17,795 bases of DNA from Oscillospiraceae bacterium (GCA_016302225.1 JAEDOB010000014.1:1-17795), one strand, 5' to 3'; positions 6,614 through 13,413 are shown, counted from the first letter of the stretch. The notes: generated by a model not told the origin, from the sequence alone. Numbers and translations: made by a program.

Positions 6614-8557
6614 TCATCTTCTTGCGTGTTCTCTGACCTTATTGTTCTTGACCTTGTACATTATTCGGTCGGCGATCTTGATGTAATCGTCCAAGGAACT
6701 GCCTTTTTCGGGAACGACGATGTGAGTTCCTATGCTGGCAGATACCTTGTACTTTTTGCCTGAGGTGCTGTTGAAATCCTTCAGATAATTTGTGACTGCT
6801 CGGACAAAATCCTCGCCCTCGGAATCATCTGCCACAATTCCTGCTGCAACGAATTCATCTCCGCCGAATCTTGCAACGATGTACTTTTCGCCGCAGGCTT
6901 CTTTAAGGGCGTTGGAAACGGTGATGATGGCAACATCTCCTTCGTTATGACCGAACACATCGTTGATATATTTCAGCTCGTCCATATCCGCAGAAGCGAC
7001 CAGCAGCTTTTTGCTTTCGGAAACACACTCCTTGATAATGGACGGTACCACACGGTAAAATCCTCGGCGATTGAAGGTGTTTGTCATGGAATCGTGGACG
7101 TACATTTCCTCCAGCTTGTGGACAGAAGCCCTCAGCTCGCCCTGAATTCTGACATTTTCCAATACCAGCGACAGATTTTTCCGCCAGGAATTGAGGTTGT
7201 AGAAATTGTAATAATTAGAGTTTTGCTTGTTGGCTGTGTAGTCTATGACCATATATCCGATGCTTCTGTCCTGAAAATGAAGCGGTATAAAGATAAGCGT
7301 TCCAAGCTCCTCGATCTCTTTATGAAAATCGGGGATAAGCTCTGCGGAGGTGAAATCACGGAGCGGCTTTATTTCTTTATTTTCTACATACAGGAAGGGG
7401 GTGATCTTTTCGGTGTAGCCTTCCTTGATATACGCATTGCGCAGCTCTTCATCTCCGCCGAAAAGCACCTTGTCGGAATAATTCTCGCAAAGGCATATCC
7501 ATATTTTTTTAGACCAGATCTGATCGATGTACGGCTTAATGCGTTCGGCGGTCTTTTTCATGGAACCGAAGCCTGTAAGGTCCTCGACCATTCGGCTCAT
7601 GGTATTGGAATACTCGTTCAGGCTGTCGATCTCCACATAAAGACGGTGCTTGAGGTCGTTATCGTAGCTGCCTGAGATCTCACGGCAGCCGCAGGACTGA
7701 GCATAGTCCATTTGCGGCTCGATCTCCGTTCGTTTGGGCGGTTTGCCGCCGTCGAACAGCTCTTTGAATATTCGTACGACCTCTTCTCCGACCTTTTCCG
7801 TATTCAGTCTGCCTGTGGTAATGGTTGGAGTGTGGACGGAGGCTTCCTTTATTCCGTCAAGCCCCGAAACGGCAATATCGCCGGGGACGTTAAATCCAAG
7901 CGAATTCAGCTTTGCGCAGACGCCTATCGCCATTGAATCGTTGGCGCAGACAAAGGCTTCGGGCATTTCCATTCCCGAATCATAGAAACGCTGAACGGCT
8001 TCTGCGGCAGGGGTTCCCCAGAAAAATCCGTAATCCACACGTTCGGGTTCATACTTTATTCCATGGGCTTCAAGGGCTTTCTTGTATATTTCCAGACGCT
8101 CCTCCGACTGAGGATTGCCTTTCATTCCGCTGATAAAGTTAATTTTCGTAAATCCGTGATGGTCAAGAAAATGGGACATAATATTTTCCATTGCGTTGTT
8201 ATAGCCCATTGCGACAGTATAGCAGCCTTCAATGTCAACATCGATGGAAATGACGGGAATTTCCGCCTCCTTGCAGCGTTTAACAAGCTTCTCGATAACT
8301 CCTGCATGCTTGATGCTGAGGCTGACGATAACAAGACAGTCCAGCAGGTCACAGTTTACAAGGTTGAAAATGTTGCCTTCACCGTGATCACTGAGATCGT
8401 CGCTGTAATAGGTAGTAAATGCCTGAAAAGCTACGACAGTAAAGCCCGAAACGACGGCAGCATAGGATATTGAGTTGAATATCTTTGTTTGGTATTCGTT
8501 GTCTATACCCGAAAAGCAAAGACCGATAACCGGCTTTCTTCCCTCGATTTTTTTCAT
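6614..8557 (-). CDS. Cytosolic diguanylate cyclase with LacI-type sugar-binding sensor domain
   Basis: 647 residues. The N-terminus starts directly with the ligand-binding fold (KPVIGLCFSGIDNEYQTKIFNSISYAA), covers about residues 8-290 and matches the periplasmic-binding-protein-like domain of LacI regulators, including FVCANDSMAIGVCAKLNSLGFNVPGDIAVSGLDG and the closing AQSCGCRE. There is no helix-turn-helix, signal peptide or membrane segment. A central region (about 300-465) looks GAF-like (LIFIPLHFQDRSIGYMVIDY). The C-terminal GGDEF domain starts at DSMTNTFNRRGF, has DMDELKYINDVFGHNEGD for metal and substrate, and the active site GGDEF at 565-569. The RxxD inhibitory I-site upstream of GGDEF is absent (GEKY instead). 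It is expected to make c-di-GMP in response to a cytosolic sugar or related ligand. The start has only a weak AGGAAAG about 14 bases upstream. Confidence 0.9.
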   Translation of the reverse strand: MKKIEGRKPVIGLCFSGIDNEYQTKIFNSISYAAVVSGFTVVAFQAFTTYYSDDLSDHGEGNIFNLVNCDLLDCLVIVSLSIKHAGVIEKLVKRCKEAEIPVISIDVDIEGCYTVAMGYNNAMENIMSHFLDHHGFTKINFISGMKGNPQSEERLEIYKKALEAHGIKYEPERVDYGFFWGTPAAEAVQRFYDSGMEMPEAFVCANDSMAIGVCAKLNSLGFNVPGDIAVSGLDGIKEASVHTPTITTGRLNTEKVGEEVVRIFKELFDGGKPPKRTEIEPQMDYAQSCGCREISGSYDNDLKHRLYVEIDSLNEYSNTMSRMVEDLTGFGSMKKTAERIKPYIDQIWSKKIWICLCENYSDKVLFGGDEELRNAYIKEGYTEKITPFLYVENKEIKPLRDFTSAELIPDFHKEIEELGTLIFIPLHFQDRSIGYMVIDYTANKQNSNYYNFYNLNSWRKNLSLVLENVRIQGELRASVHKLEEMYVHDSMTNTFNRRGFYRVVPSIIKECVSESKKLLVASADMDELKYINDVFGHNEGDVAIITVSNALKEACGEKYIVARFGGDEFVAAGIVADDSEGEDFVRAVTNYLKDFNSTSGKKYKVSASIGTHIVVPEKGSSLDDYIKIADRIMYKVKNNKVREHARR

Positions 8558-8616
8558 AGCTTCAGCTTCTTTCCTGTGATCTCGGTTTTATGCGGTATGC
8601 TGTAAAGGCTTTCAAA

Positions 8617-8646
8617 TCTATACATAATAATTATAACATATGTCAA
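8617..8646 (-). promoter_or_regulatory. Likely promoter of the LacI-sensor/GGDEF gene
   Basis: Minus strand TTGACA at 8646-8641 with TATAGA at 8622-8617, spacer 18, about 60 bases before the ATG at 8557. The surrounding AT-rich sequence offers other -10 choices. Confidence 0.5.
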
Positions 8647-8731
8647 AAGCAAATTTACAGCTATATTGTTAATTCTTTATGACTTTTTATACCGATTATC
8701 TGTTTTCTGTTGAAAAATACCGTCGAAAATC

Positions 8732-8760
8732 TTGACAAAATGCGCAGATTGCATTATAAT
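8732..8760 (+). promoter_or_regulatory. Consensus promoter of the dCMP deaminase unit; sets the start codon
   Basis: TTGACA at 8732-8737, 17-base spacer, TATAAT at 8755-8760. Transcription would begin near 8767, so the in-frame ATG at 8710 cannot be used. The ATG at 8779, with AGAGGTGAG at 8767-8775, is the start. The leader would be only about 12 nt. Confidence 0.9.
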
Positions 8761-8778
8761 AGACGTAGAGGTGAGAAA

Positions 8779-9261
8779 ATGAAATATCTCGATTACATAT
8801 CCTGGGACGATTACTTTATGGGAGTTGCCCTTCTTGCCGCAAAGCGCAGCAAGGACCCCAACACAAGGGTAGGCGCATGTATCGTCAGCAATCACAACAT
8901 TATCATTTCCACAGGCTATAACGGTTTCCCGAAGGGCTGTGATGACGATATTTATCCTTGGGACAGGGAAGGGGAGTACAGTGACACTAAGTACCCATAT
9001 GTAGTGCATGCCGAGCTGAATGCCATACTGAATTCCGAGGGGCGTTCGCTGCTTGATTCACGGCTTTATGTCAGCCTTTTTCCCTGTAATGAGTGTGCGA
9101 AGGCGATAATTCAGTCGGGTATCAGCGAGATAGTTTATCTGGGCGATAAGTATGCGGATTCCGACAGCACGAAGGCATCAAAGCGTATGCTGGCATCTGC
9201 GGGAATAAAGATCCGCAAGCTGGAGCCAAAAAATGATAAGATAGAGCTTGAATACAAATAA
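8779..9261 (+). CDS. Deoxycytidylate (dCMP) deaminase family protein
   Basis: Zinc-dependent hydrolase that converts dCMP to dUMP and so feeds dTMP synthesis; cytosolic. The 160-residue length from the ATG at 8779 fits the family. The opening YLDYISWDDYFMGVALLAAKRSKDPNTRVGACIVS is typical of the dCMP deaminase/ComEB family. Catalytic residues are visible: HAE at 77-79 (zinc-binding His and proton-shuttling Glu) and PCNEC at 102-106 with zinc-binding Cys103 and Cys106. The segment STGYNGFPKGCDDD is the conserved substrate loop. Most likely co-transcribed with the 67-residue protein 15 bases downstream, and divergent from the LacI-sensor/GGDEF gene. A related nucleoside deaminase is possible, but the HAE/PCNEC context favours dCMP. 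Confidence 0.92.
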   Translation: MKYLDYISWDDYFMGVALLAAKRSKDPNTRVGACIVSNHNIIISTGYNGFPKGCDDDIYPWDREGEYSDTKYPYVVHAELNAILNSEGRSLLDSRLYVSLFPCNECAKAIIQSGISEIVYLGDKYADSDSTKASKRMLASAGIKIRKLEPKNDKIELEYK

Positions 9262-9276
9262 ACGGAGGTAATTGTT

Positions 9277-9480
9277 ATGGAAGATAAAGCAAAAATGAGC
9301 GAGCAGGAGCTTGTGGATATGCTGGATAAGCTTTTTGACGAGGGCGGCGGACATGTAAATGTGCGTACCTCGGGTGACGGAGGATTTAACGTTGACACGT
9401 TCAGAGCCAGCGACGGTGCCTGCAAAAACGGTGCCTGCTTACAGCCTACGGAGTATCTTGAAAAATACGATAACGAGTAA
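9277..9480 (+). CDS. Small protein of unknown function (67 residues, two-cysteine motif)
   Basis: Acidic, soluble protein with an N-terminal helix (SEQELVDMLDKLFDEGGG), a glycine-rich HVNVRTSGDGGFNVDTF strand region and a C-terminal ACKNGACLQPTEYLEKYD with two cysteines four residues apart. I do not recognise a characterised family; similar short acidic proteins with a GAC-xxPT ending occur in Firmicutes. GGAGG at 9264-9268 lies eight bases before ATG. It follows the dCMP deaminase stop by 15 bases with no promoter between and ends at a terminator, so it is the second gene of that operon. Confidence 0.82.
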   Translation: MEDKAKMSEQELVDMLDKLFDEGGGHVNVRTSGDGGFNVDTFRASDGACKNGACLQPTEYLEKYDNE

Positions 9481-9492
9481 TGAAACACCTTG

Positions 9493-9533
9493 CTGCCGAG
9501 TGGGAAAAATTCCTGTTCGGCAGTTTTATTTTG
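9493..9533 (+). terminator. Terminator of the dCMP deaminase operon
   Basis: CTGCCGA (9493-9499) pairs with TCGGCAG (9517-9523); the interior can extend through GGGAA/TTCC. The tail is TTTTATTTT. Confidence 0.82.
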
Positions 9534-9543
9534 CCAAATTCTA

Positions 9544-9572
9544 TTGACATTAGGGGGAAAATAGTGTATGAT
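9544..9572 (+). promoter_or_regulatory. Promoter of the TetR-family gene
   Basis: TTGACA at 9544-9549 and TATGAT at 9567-9572, spacer 17; GGGGG at 9589-9593 serves as the ribosome binding site for ATG 9601. Confidence 0.8.
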
Positions 9573-9580
9573 AATGTAAA
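9544..9580. promoter_or_regulatory. Inverted repeat over the TetR promoter, candidate autoregulatory operator
   Basis: TTGACATTA (9544-9552) and TAATGTAAA (9572-9580) are inverted repeats matching at 8 of 9 positions. One arm covers the -35 and the other the -10/start region, as expected for a repressor that blocks its own promoter. The -35 consensus itself contributes part of the left arm, so chance cannot be excluded. Confidence 0.4.
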
Positions 9581-9600
9581 TACAGAACGGGGGTCGAATA

Positions 9601-10218
9601 ATGGGCAAGCTGGACGACAATAAAAAGCAAAAGCAGGACGCTTTGCTTGAAACAGCGTTTCAATTGTTTATGACAAAGGGAATAAGCAAGACATCTATTT
9701 CGGATATTGTAGAGCAGGCAGGTGTCGCAAAGGGGACGTTTTATCTCTATTTCAAGGACAAATACGATATTTACGACAGGCTTATCTGTCACAAGGCAAG
9801 TGAGCTTTTCCGTCAGGCGGCGATTGAACTGAGTGCTCAGCCCGACGGCATTCCAAGCTTTGAGGACAGAATGGTTTTTATCATTGACAGTATAATTAAT
9901 CAGCTTATAGCAAATCCCGATCTTCTGAAATTTATCTCGAAAAATCTAAGCTGGGGAATTTTCAAAACAGCCATAAGTAAACCTGTTTACAACGAAGAAT
10001 TTAATTTCAGCCAGCTTTATGTAAATTATCTTGCCAGAAGTCTGGAGAAATATTCTCAGCCTGAGATAATGCTTTTTACCATTGTTGAGTTTGTCAGCTC
10101 TGTTTGTTACAGTCCCATACTTTACAAAGAGCCTGTTGACATTGAAACTATGAAACCGTTTATTTTTGCAAATGTCAGAAGCATTATCCGTGATTTCCGA
10201 ATTGATGATGAAAATTAA
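9601..10218 (+). CDS. TetR/AcrR family transcriptional regulator
   Basis: 205 residues, the usual size for TetR regulators. The N-terminal DNA-binding domain is clear: ALLETAFQLFMTKGISKTSISDIVEQAGVAKGTFYLYFKDKYDIYDRL at about residues 14-61, with the helix-turn-helix in TSISDIVEQAGVAKGTFYLYF. The C-terminal ligand and dimer region is helical and not assignable to a ligand class. Monocistronic, with its own promoter and terminator. No transporter or enzyme gene is next to it in the same direction, so apart from its own promoter its targets are probably elsewhere. The inverted repeat across the promoter suggests autorepression. Confidence 0.92.
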   Translation: MGKLDDNKKQKQDALLETAFQLFMTKGISKTSISDIVEQAGVAKGTFYLYFKDKYDIYDRLICHKASELFRQAAIELSAQPDGIPSFEDRMVFIIDSIINQLIANPDLLKFISKNLSWGIFKTAISKPVYNEEFNFSQLYVNYLARSLEKYSQPEIMLFTIVEFVSSVCYSPILYKEPVDIETMKPFIFANVRSIIRDFRIDDEN

Positions 10219-10222
10219 GTAA

Positions 10223-10274
10223 TTATAGCAAACGTCATTTATATTTCTGCCCGCCGAAGGCGGGGGAGAACACC
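10223..10274. repeat. GC-rich palindromic intergenic repeat, copy 1 (hybrid form)
   Basis: The left part (10223-10255) matches 31 of 33 bases of 11433-11465. The right part, GGCGGGGGAGAACACC (10259-10274), resembles the right arm of the copy at 13483-13513. The central stem is GCCCGCC-GAA-GGCGGGG. It lies directly after the TetR stop and before that gene's terminator. Confidence 0.7.
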
Positions 10275-10287
10275 CTATTGATCAAAG

Positions 10288-10329
10288 ACCGTTCACGCTG
10301 CCGAAAATGGCTGTGTGAACGGTGTTTTT
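10288..10329 (+). terminator. Terminator of the TetR gene
   Basis: ACCGTTCAC (10288-10296) pairs with GTGAACGGT (10315-10323), with further pairing GCC/GGC inside the loop, then GTTTTT. The T run overlaps the stop codon of the converging lipoprotein gene (TTA at 10328-10330). Confidence 0.85.
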
Positions 10330-11368
10330 ATCGGTTTATACTGTATCTTTCCATTGTCATTGAATTGCATATCTTTACTATGGATTTTGCGGCGGAGTCG
10401 TCGAGAGTGCCTTCCCAGTCGCCCGATTCGCTTAGTGCGATAAGCTTGTTGTTTTCATCGACTATATAAAGGGTATATATTCCCGCATCACAGGCGGCAG
10501 CTTCACCCTTCATTTCCGCAGATGTGTTTATTTGGGGTATCTTTTCGGTGCACTTTATGATTTTTTCGGGGTCGGTATGCGCAGCGGGACGGCTTTTGTA
10601 ATAGACCTCGTCATAGAGAATATCAAGCAGCGTTCGTCCGTCATCTTTATTTTCAAGACAGGCAAAGTCAAAGTAATAAATATTTCCGAGATCGTCTGTA
10701 AAGCTGCCCGAATGCTGATAGCCCCATGCGAAGTTGTAATATTCGTTGACAAAAACTATCCTGCCCTTTTCAAACTCTTCACCGTTTGCCGCATAATTTT
10801 CGTCAAAGCAGGGAGCTTCTTTGGTTTCGATGATATTTTCCTCGGAAATAAGCTCGTCTGAGAGCAGCTTTGGAAATGCAGAGATCTGCCACCCGTAACC
10901 TGTGCTGTAAAGCGTTATCTGTCCGTTTTTATCGAAAAGAAAGCCCCTCTCGGTGGTGCACACGCCATCATTTTCGATAAACAGTGTGACATACTCCATA
11001 CCGATAGTTTCGTCCGTTTCGTCGTTTCTGAATGTAACGGAATAAAATTCGGTGAGATAGTCGGCATCGACGGGTTCGGCGTCCTTTAAAGTGTCAAGTA
11101 TTTCCCCAAGTTTTTCAATGCTTTCGGCTTCGGATATTTCCTTTTCGTAGGTAATGCGCTTATCGTCAACATTTTCCGTAATTCTGCCGATAACGGTAAA
11201 GCCGCTTATATCTAAGGGGATCTCAGGCTTTTCTGTTTCTGCGGCAGTCGTTTCGGTATTGCTTACGGTCGTGGTCGTTTCGGGAATATCGGTTGGCTGT
11301 TCATTATTGCAGCCGGGGAGAATTGCTGCAGTAATTGCCGCAAGCAGAAGAGAGATAGCTTTTTTCAT
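10328..11368 (-). CDS. Putative surface lipoprotein of unknown function
   Basis: 346 residues. The N-terminus MKKAISLLLAAITAAILPGC is a lipoprotein signal peptide with lipobox LPGC and Cys20 as the expected acylated residue. A Thr/Glu-rich linker (about 21-52, PETTTTVSNTETTAAETEKPE) follows, as in many cell-wall-spanning clostridial lipoproteins. The rest is acidic and looks beta-rich (DISGFTVIGRITENVDDKRITYEKEISE..., YVTLFIENDGVCTTERGFLFDKNGQITLYSTGYGWQISAF), with a C-terminal GIYTLYIVDENNKLIALSESGDWEGTLDDSAAKSIVKI. I recognise no named domain. AGAGGTG at 11379-11373, a few bases upstream of the ATG, supports the start. It converges with the TetR gene, and no convincing promoter is seen between it and the palindromic element. 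Confidence 0.85.
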   Translation of the reverse strand: MKKAISLLLAAITAAILPGCNNEQPTDIPETTTTVSNTETTAAETEKPEIPLDISGFTVIGRITENVDDKRITYEKEISEAESIEKLGEILDTLKDAEPVDADYLTEFYSVTFRNDETDETIGMEYVTLFIENDGVCTTERGFLFDKNGQITLYSTGYGWQISAFPKLLSDELISEENIIETKEAPCFDENYAANGEEFEKGRIVFVNEYYNFAWGYQHSGSFTDDLGNIYYFDFACLENKDDGRTLLDILYDEVYYKSRPAAHTDPEKIIKCTEKIPQINTSAEMKGEAAACDAGIYTLYIVDENNKLIALSESGDWEGTLDDSAAKSIVKICNSMTMERYSINR

Positions 11369-11432
11369 ATGGCACCTCTGATAAATTTTGATTAAAATAT
11401 ATACGTTTAAATGGGAGTGCTTTTATGGCAAT

Positions 11433-11536
11433 TTATAGTAAACGTCATATATATTTCTGCCCGCCTTCGGCGGGCAGAAATATATATCTAACAAAAATTA
11501 CGCTGAAAGTAAAATTATTTTTGTAGTTTACGATAA
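11433..11536. repeat. Possible miniature palindromic element, copy 2 (perfect 19-bp stem)
   Basis: The core is a perfect inverted repeat, 11447-11465 against 11469-11487, with a three-base TTC loop: outer ATATATATTTC and inner TGCCCGCC arms. It is flanked by imperfect terminal inverted repeats TTATAGTAAAC (11433-11443) and GTTTACGATAA (11526-11536), which match in 10 of 11 positions when one is reversed. No coding capacity. The loop is TTC here and GAA in the other two copies, so the core is in the opposite orientation. It fits a non-autonomous or REP-like repeat; membership of a genome-wide family is inference. Confidence 0.55.
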
Positions 11537-11543
11537 GAAAAAA

Positions 11544-11987
11544 TCAGTAGGAATTAATAAGGAATTCTCTTGCTGCGGCGTATTTCTTCATTCGCTCGGC
11601 AGTTTTTTCGGCAGGCTCGGAATTTGCGGGAGTGCGGGTAAGGTCGCTGTTATGGGCAAGGTCTGCAAGCTTTACCGCTTTTGCTATCTTATTCTTTGAC
11701 AGCCTTGCAACATAATCCATATATCCGAGATCTTCATCGTGAGTGAGAAGTGTGACGGCTTCAATAATTTCCTCGGGAAAACCCTCTTTCCGCAGATCGT
11801 CGGCGGTCGTGGGTGTGTCCTCAATAACATCGTGGAGAAGTGCGGCGCAGGCGGTCAGCTCGTCGGTCATCTGCTCGGCAAGGTGATAGGGGTGGAATAT
11901 GTAGGGAATACCGCCCCTGTCAAGCTGTCCCTGATGGGCATTGTAGGCGTAAACAATTGCTTTTCTTGTCAAATCGGTGTAGATCAT
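11544..11987 (-). CDS. Small HD-domain hydrolase of RelA/SpoT hydrolase type (possible small alarmone hydrolase)
   Basis: 147-residue stand-alone HD-superfamily phosphohydrolase. It has the motif order of the (p)ppGpp hydrolase domain: AHQGQLDRGGIPYIFHP with His18 and His32, LLHDVIED with His52/Asp53 and Glu56/Asp57, and KLADLAHN ending in Asn113. The full-length RelA/SpoT synthetase, TGS and ACT domains are absent, so it resembles the small alarmone hydrolase/Mesh1 group; it may hydrolyse (p)ppGpp or another nucleotide. The 'ADRxxN' arginine is Leu here (ADLAHN). The start overlaps the DUF1294 stop as ATGA, with AAAGGAG ten bases upstream, so it is the last gene of a three-gene operon. Confidence 0.85.
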   Translation of the reverse strand: MIYTDLTRKAIVYAYNAHQGQLDRGGIPYIFHPYHLAEQMTDELTACAALLHDVIEDTPTTADDLRKEGFPEEIIEAVTLLTHDEDLGYMDYVARLSKNKIAKAVKLADLAHNSDLTRTPANSEPAEKTAERMKKYAAAREFLINSY

Positions 11988-12277
11988 AGGGCAATAACTC
12001 CTTTGTATATTAGAAAAATCAGTAATGCTGTCTGCGCCAGAATTATCAGCGGAATTCCGATCATAAACCGCTTATGCTTTGTCTTGTGCCTGAAAAGAAG
12101 CATTGAGATAAGCGTTCCCACGGCACCGCCAAGAAATGAAACCGCAAAAAGATCTTTTTCGGGAACACGCCATTTGTGCCGTTTTGCCGCCGACTTATCC
12201 ACAGCCGACATAATAAATCCGACTGCATTTACAACAATGAAATATACCGCAAAAAGTGTTTTTATATCAATCGTCAT
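11984..12277 (-). CDS. DUF1294 family small membrane protein
   Basis: 97 residues from the ATG at 12277, chosen because GGAG at 12289-12286 sits eight bases upstream and because a longer reading frame from 12379 would overlap the preceding gene by more than 100 bases. Sequence: an N-terminal membrane helix (LFAVYFIVVNAVGFIMSAVD), the DUF1294 signature DKSAAKRHKWRVPEKDLFAVSFLGGAVGTLISMLLFRHKTKHKRF, and a last hydrophobic helix (MIGIPLIILAQTALLIFLIYKGVIAL). Function unknown in the family. It overlaps the C39-like gene upstream by 11 bases and the HD gene downstream by 4, so the three are translationally coupled. Confidence 0.9.
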   Translation of the reverse strand: MTIDIKTLFAVYFIVVNAVGFIMSAVDKSAAKRHKWRVPEKDLFAVSFLGGAVGTLISMLLFRHKTKHKRFMIGIPLIILAQTALLIFLIYKGVIAL

Positions 12278-13301
12278 TTTCATTCTCCGGAATAATAACG
12301 ATCGCCTGGCTTTCCATCTGCTTGAAACGATACTCGAACAGCTCCATAGGATAAGCGGTGCGTCCTTTAAGCGGGTCATTTACATAAACAAGCTTCTGCT
12401 CGAGATCATAGCCTGTCAGCACCATACAATGCTCGTTGCGTATCCAGGTAACGACATTTCCCGTTTCCTTGTCTATCCATTGCTTGTCGTAGTAGCATTC
12501 CTTCATATCACCCGTTGCCCAGATAATAACGGGAGTGCCGTTTGCTATGTATCGGTAAAGCTGACGGGGAGTGGAGCCTGTGATATTTTTCACTTCTGCC
12601 GACGAATTTTTACTTTCAAGATACTTGTTTGCGCAGCGTTCTATTACACCCGCAAAGCAGCCGTATGCAAATACCGAGGTAGGGTCGCCCACGAAAACCT
12701 TTCGGTAATCGCTTGCCCGATATTCGCCCTTGTCAAGCCATTTATCCGCCAGTTCAATGTGCGTTGCGGGAAATCCCGCATACTGCAGAGCCATTGCAAG
12801 GGAGGTGACCTCGCAGCCTGTGGGAAGCTCGGGATTTTGGAGTATCCTCGGCACATTTATAAACCATTTATCGGGCAGTACTGCCACACCGACGGACGCA
12901 TCGACCGCTTTCGAAGCAAGCTCCTTGTTGCTTTTTGACCGCACTATCACGGAATATTCGCCCACAGGCTTGCCCACATATTTCACGGAATATGCGGACA
13001 TATCCGCAAAGCTTTTGCCGCCGTCAAGACTTATCTCGTATTTATCCGACCTGTCGGGAGATATTATACGTACTTCGATAACGCTGTCGTTTGCTAAACG
13101 CTGATGCTGTACATTTACGGAAATTTTTACTTCCGAGGGCTTGACCTCTTCAACAATTTCAACTGCTTCTGTGACCTGCTGTTTGTTTCTGCGCCTTACC
13201 CTTTCTGCAGCTGCTGTGGCTGCATCTGCCTTAACCGAAGGTATCGTTCCCATCATAAATGCAGCCGCAAGCAGGCAGGCTGCTGTTTTTTTCATATCCA
13301 T
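12267..13301 (-). CDS. Secreted C39-like cysteine peptidase (Peptidase_C39_2 type)
   Basis: 344 residues from the ATG at 13301. An N-terminal signal peptide (MDMKKTAACLLAAAFMMGTIPSVKADA) indicates export. After a basic linker (ERVRRRNKQQ) comes a beta-sandwich-like region (about 50-135, with EISLDGGKSFADM and GEYSVIVRSKS). The papain-like C39-type domain follows: FINVPRILQNPELPTGCEVTSLAMALQYAG with nucleophile Cys163, RNEHCMVLTGYD with His291, and VNDPLKG with Asp309 as the likely triad. Such proteins occur as secreted peptidases or peptidase-like proteins of unknown substrate; here it is not next to a bacteriocin or ABC exporter. An upstream ATG at 13349 lies between -10 and -35 and is rejected; GGAG seven bases before 13301 fits. 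It is the first gene of the operon with DUF1294 and HD genes. Confidence 0.88.
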   Translation of the reverse strand: MDMKKTAACLLAAAFMMGTIPSVKADAATAAAERVRRRNKQQVTEAVEIVEEVKPSEVKISVNVQHQRLANDSVIEVRIISPDRSDKYEISLDGGKSFADMSAYSVKYVGKPVGEYSVIVRSKSNKELASKAVDASVGVAVLPDKWFINVPRILQNPELPTGCEVTSLAMALQYAGFPATHIELADKWLDKGEYRASDYRKVFVGDPTSVFAYGCFAGVIERCANKYLESKNSSAEVKNITGSTPRQLYRYIANGTPVIIWATGDMKECYYDKQWIDKETGNVVTWIRNEHCMVLTGYDLEQKLVYVNDPLKGRTAYPMELFEYRFKQMESQAIVIIPENENDD

Positions 13302-13331
13302 AATATAGCTCCAAATAATCAGTATATCCAA

Positions 13332-13360
13332 ATTATAACATAAATACACAGAATTGTCTA
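13332..13360 (-). promoter_or_regulatory. Promoter of the C39/DUF1294/HD operon
   Basis: Minus strand TAGACA (13360-13355), spacer 17, TATAAT (13337-13332), with TGT before the -10 (extended). Transcription would start near 13325, which supports the ATG at 13301. Confidence 0.8.
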
Positions 13361-13384
13361 TATGCAGAAGTAATGAAACATTTT

Positions 13385-13413
13385 TTGACGGAAATCAACT
13401 ATTATGCTATTTA
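13385..13413 (+). promoter_or_regulatory. Possible upstream promoter toward the GH3 gene
   Basis: TTGACG at 13385-13390 and TATTTA at 13408-13413, spacer 17, with TGC before the -10. If used it gives a leader of about 220 nt holding the 13483-13513 hairpin. It is weaker than the proximal promoter. Confidence 0.3.

Noticed and set aside
6947..7675. + strand open frame of 242 codons
   Set aside because: Antisense to the middle of the LacI-sensor/GGDEF gene; no promoter, ribosome site or recognisable domain.
6614..8557. Classical LacI-type transcription repressor
   Set aside because: The protein begins directly with the ligand-binding fold, has no helix-turn-helix, and ends in a GGDEF cyclase.
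8710..8778. N-terminal extension of the dCMP deaminase
   Set aside because: The extension spans the -35 and -10 of a consensus promoter; the family N-terminus begins at 8779 after AGAGGTGAG.
12278..12379. N-terminal extension of the DUF1294 protein
   Set aside because: It overlaps the C39 gene coding region by over 100 bases and has no ribosome site; the DUF1294 match starts at 12277.
11739..12938. Long + strand open frame of 399 codons
   Set aside because: It lies antisense to the HD, DUF1294 and C39 genes, which all have family motifs and good ribosome binding sites; its protein shows no domain and is rich in Cys/His/Arg as expected for an antisense shadow.
13302..13349. N-terminal extension of the C39-like peptidase
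   Set aside because: It overlaps the promoter -10 and would spoil the signal peptide; GGAG is correctly spaced for the ATG at 13301.
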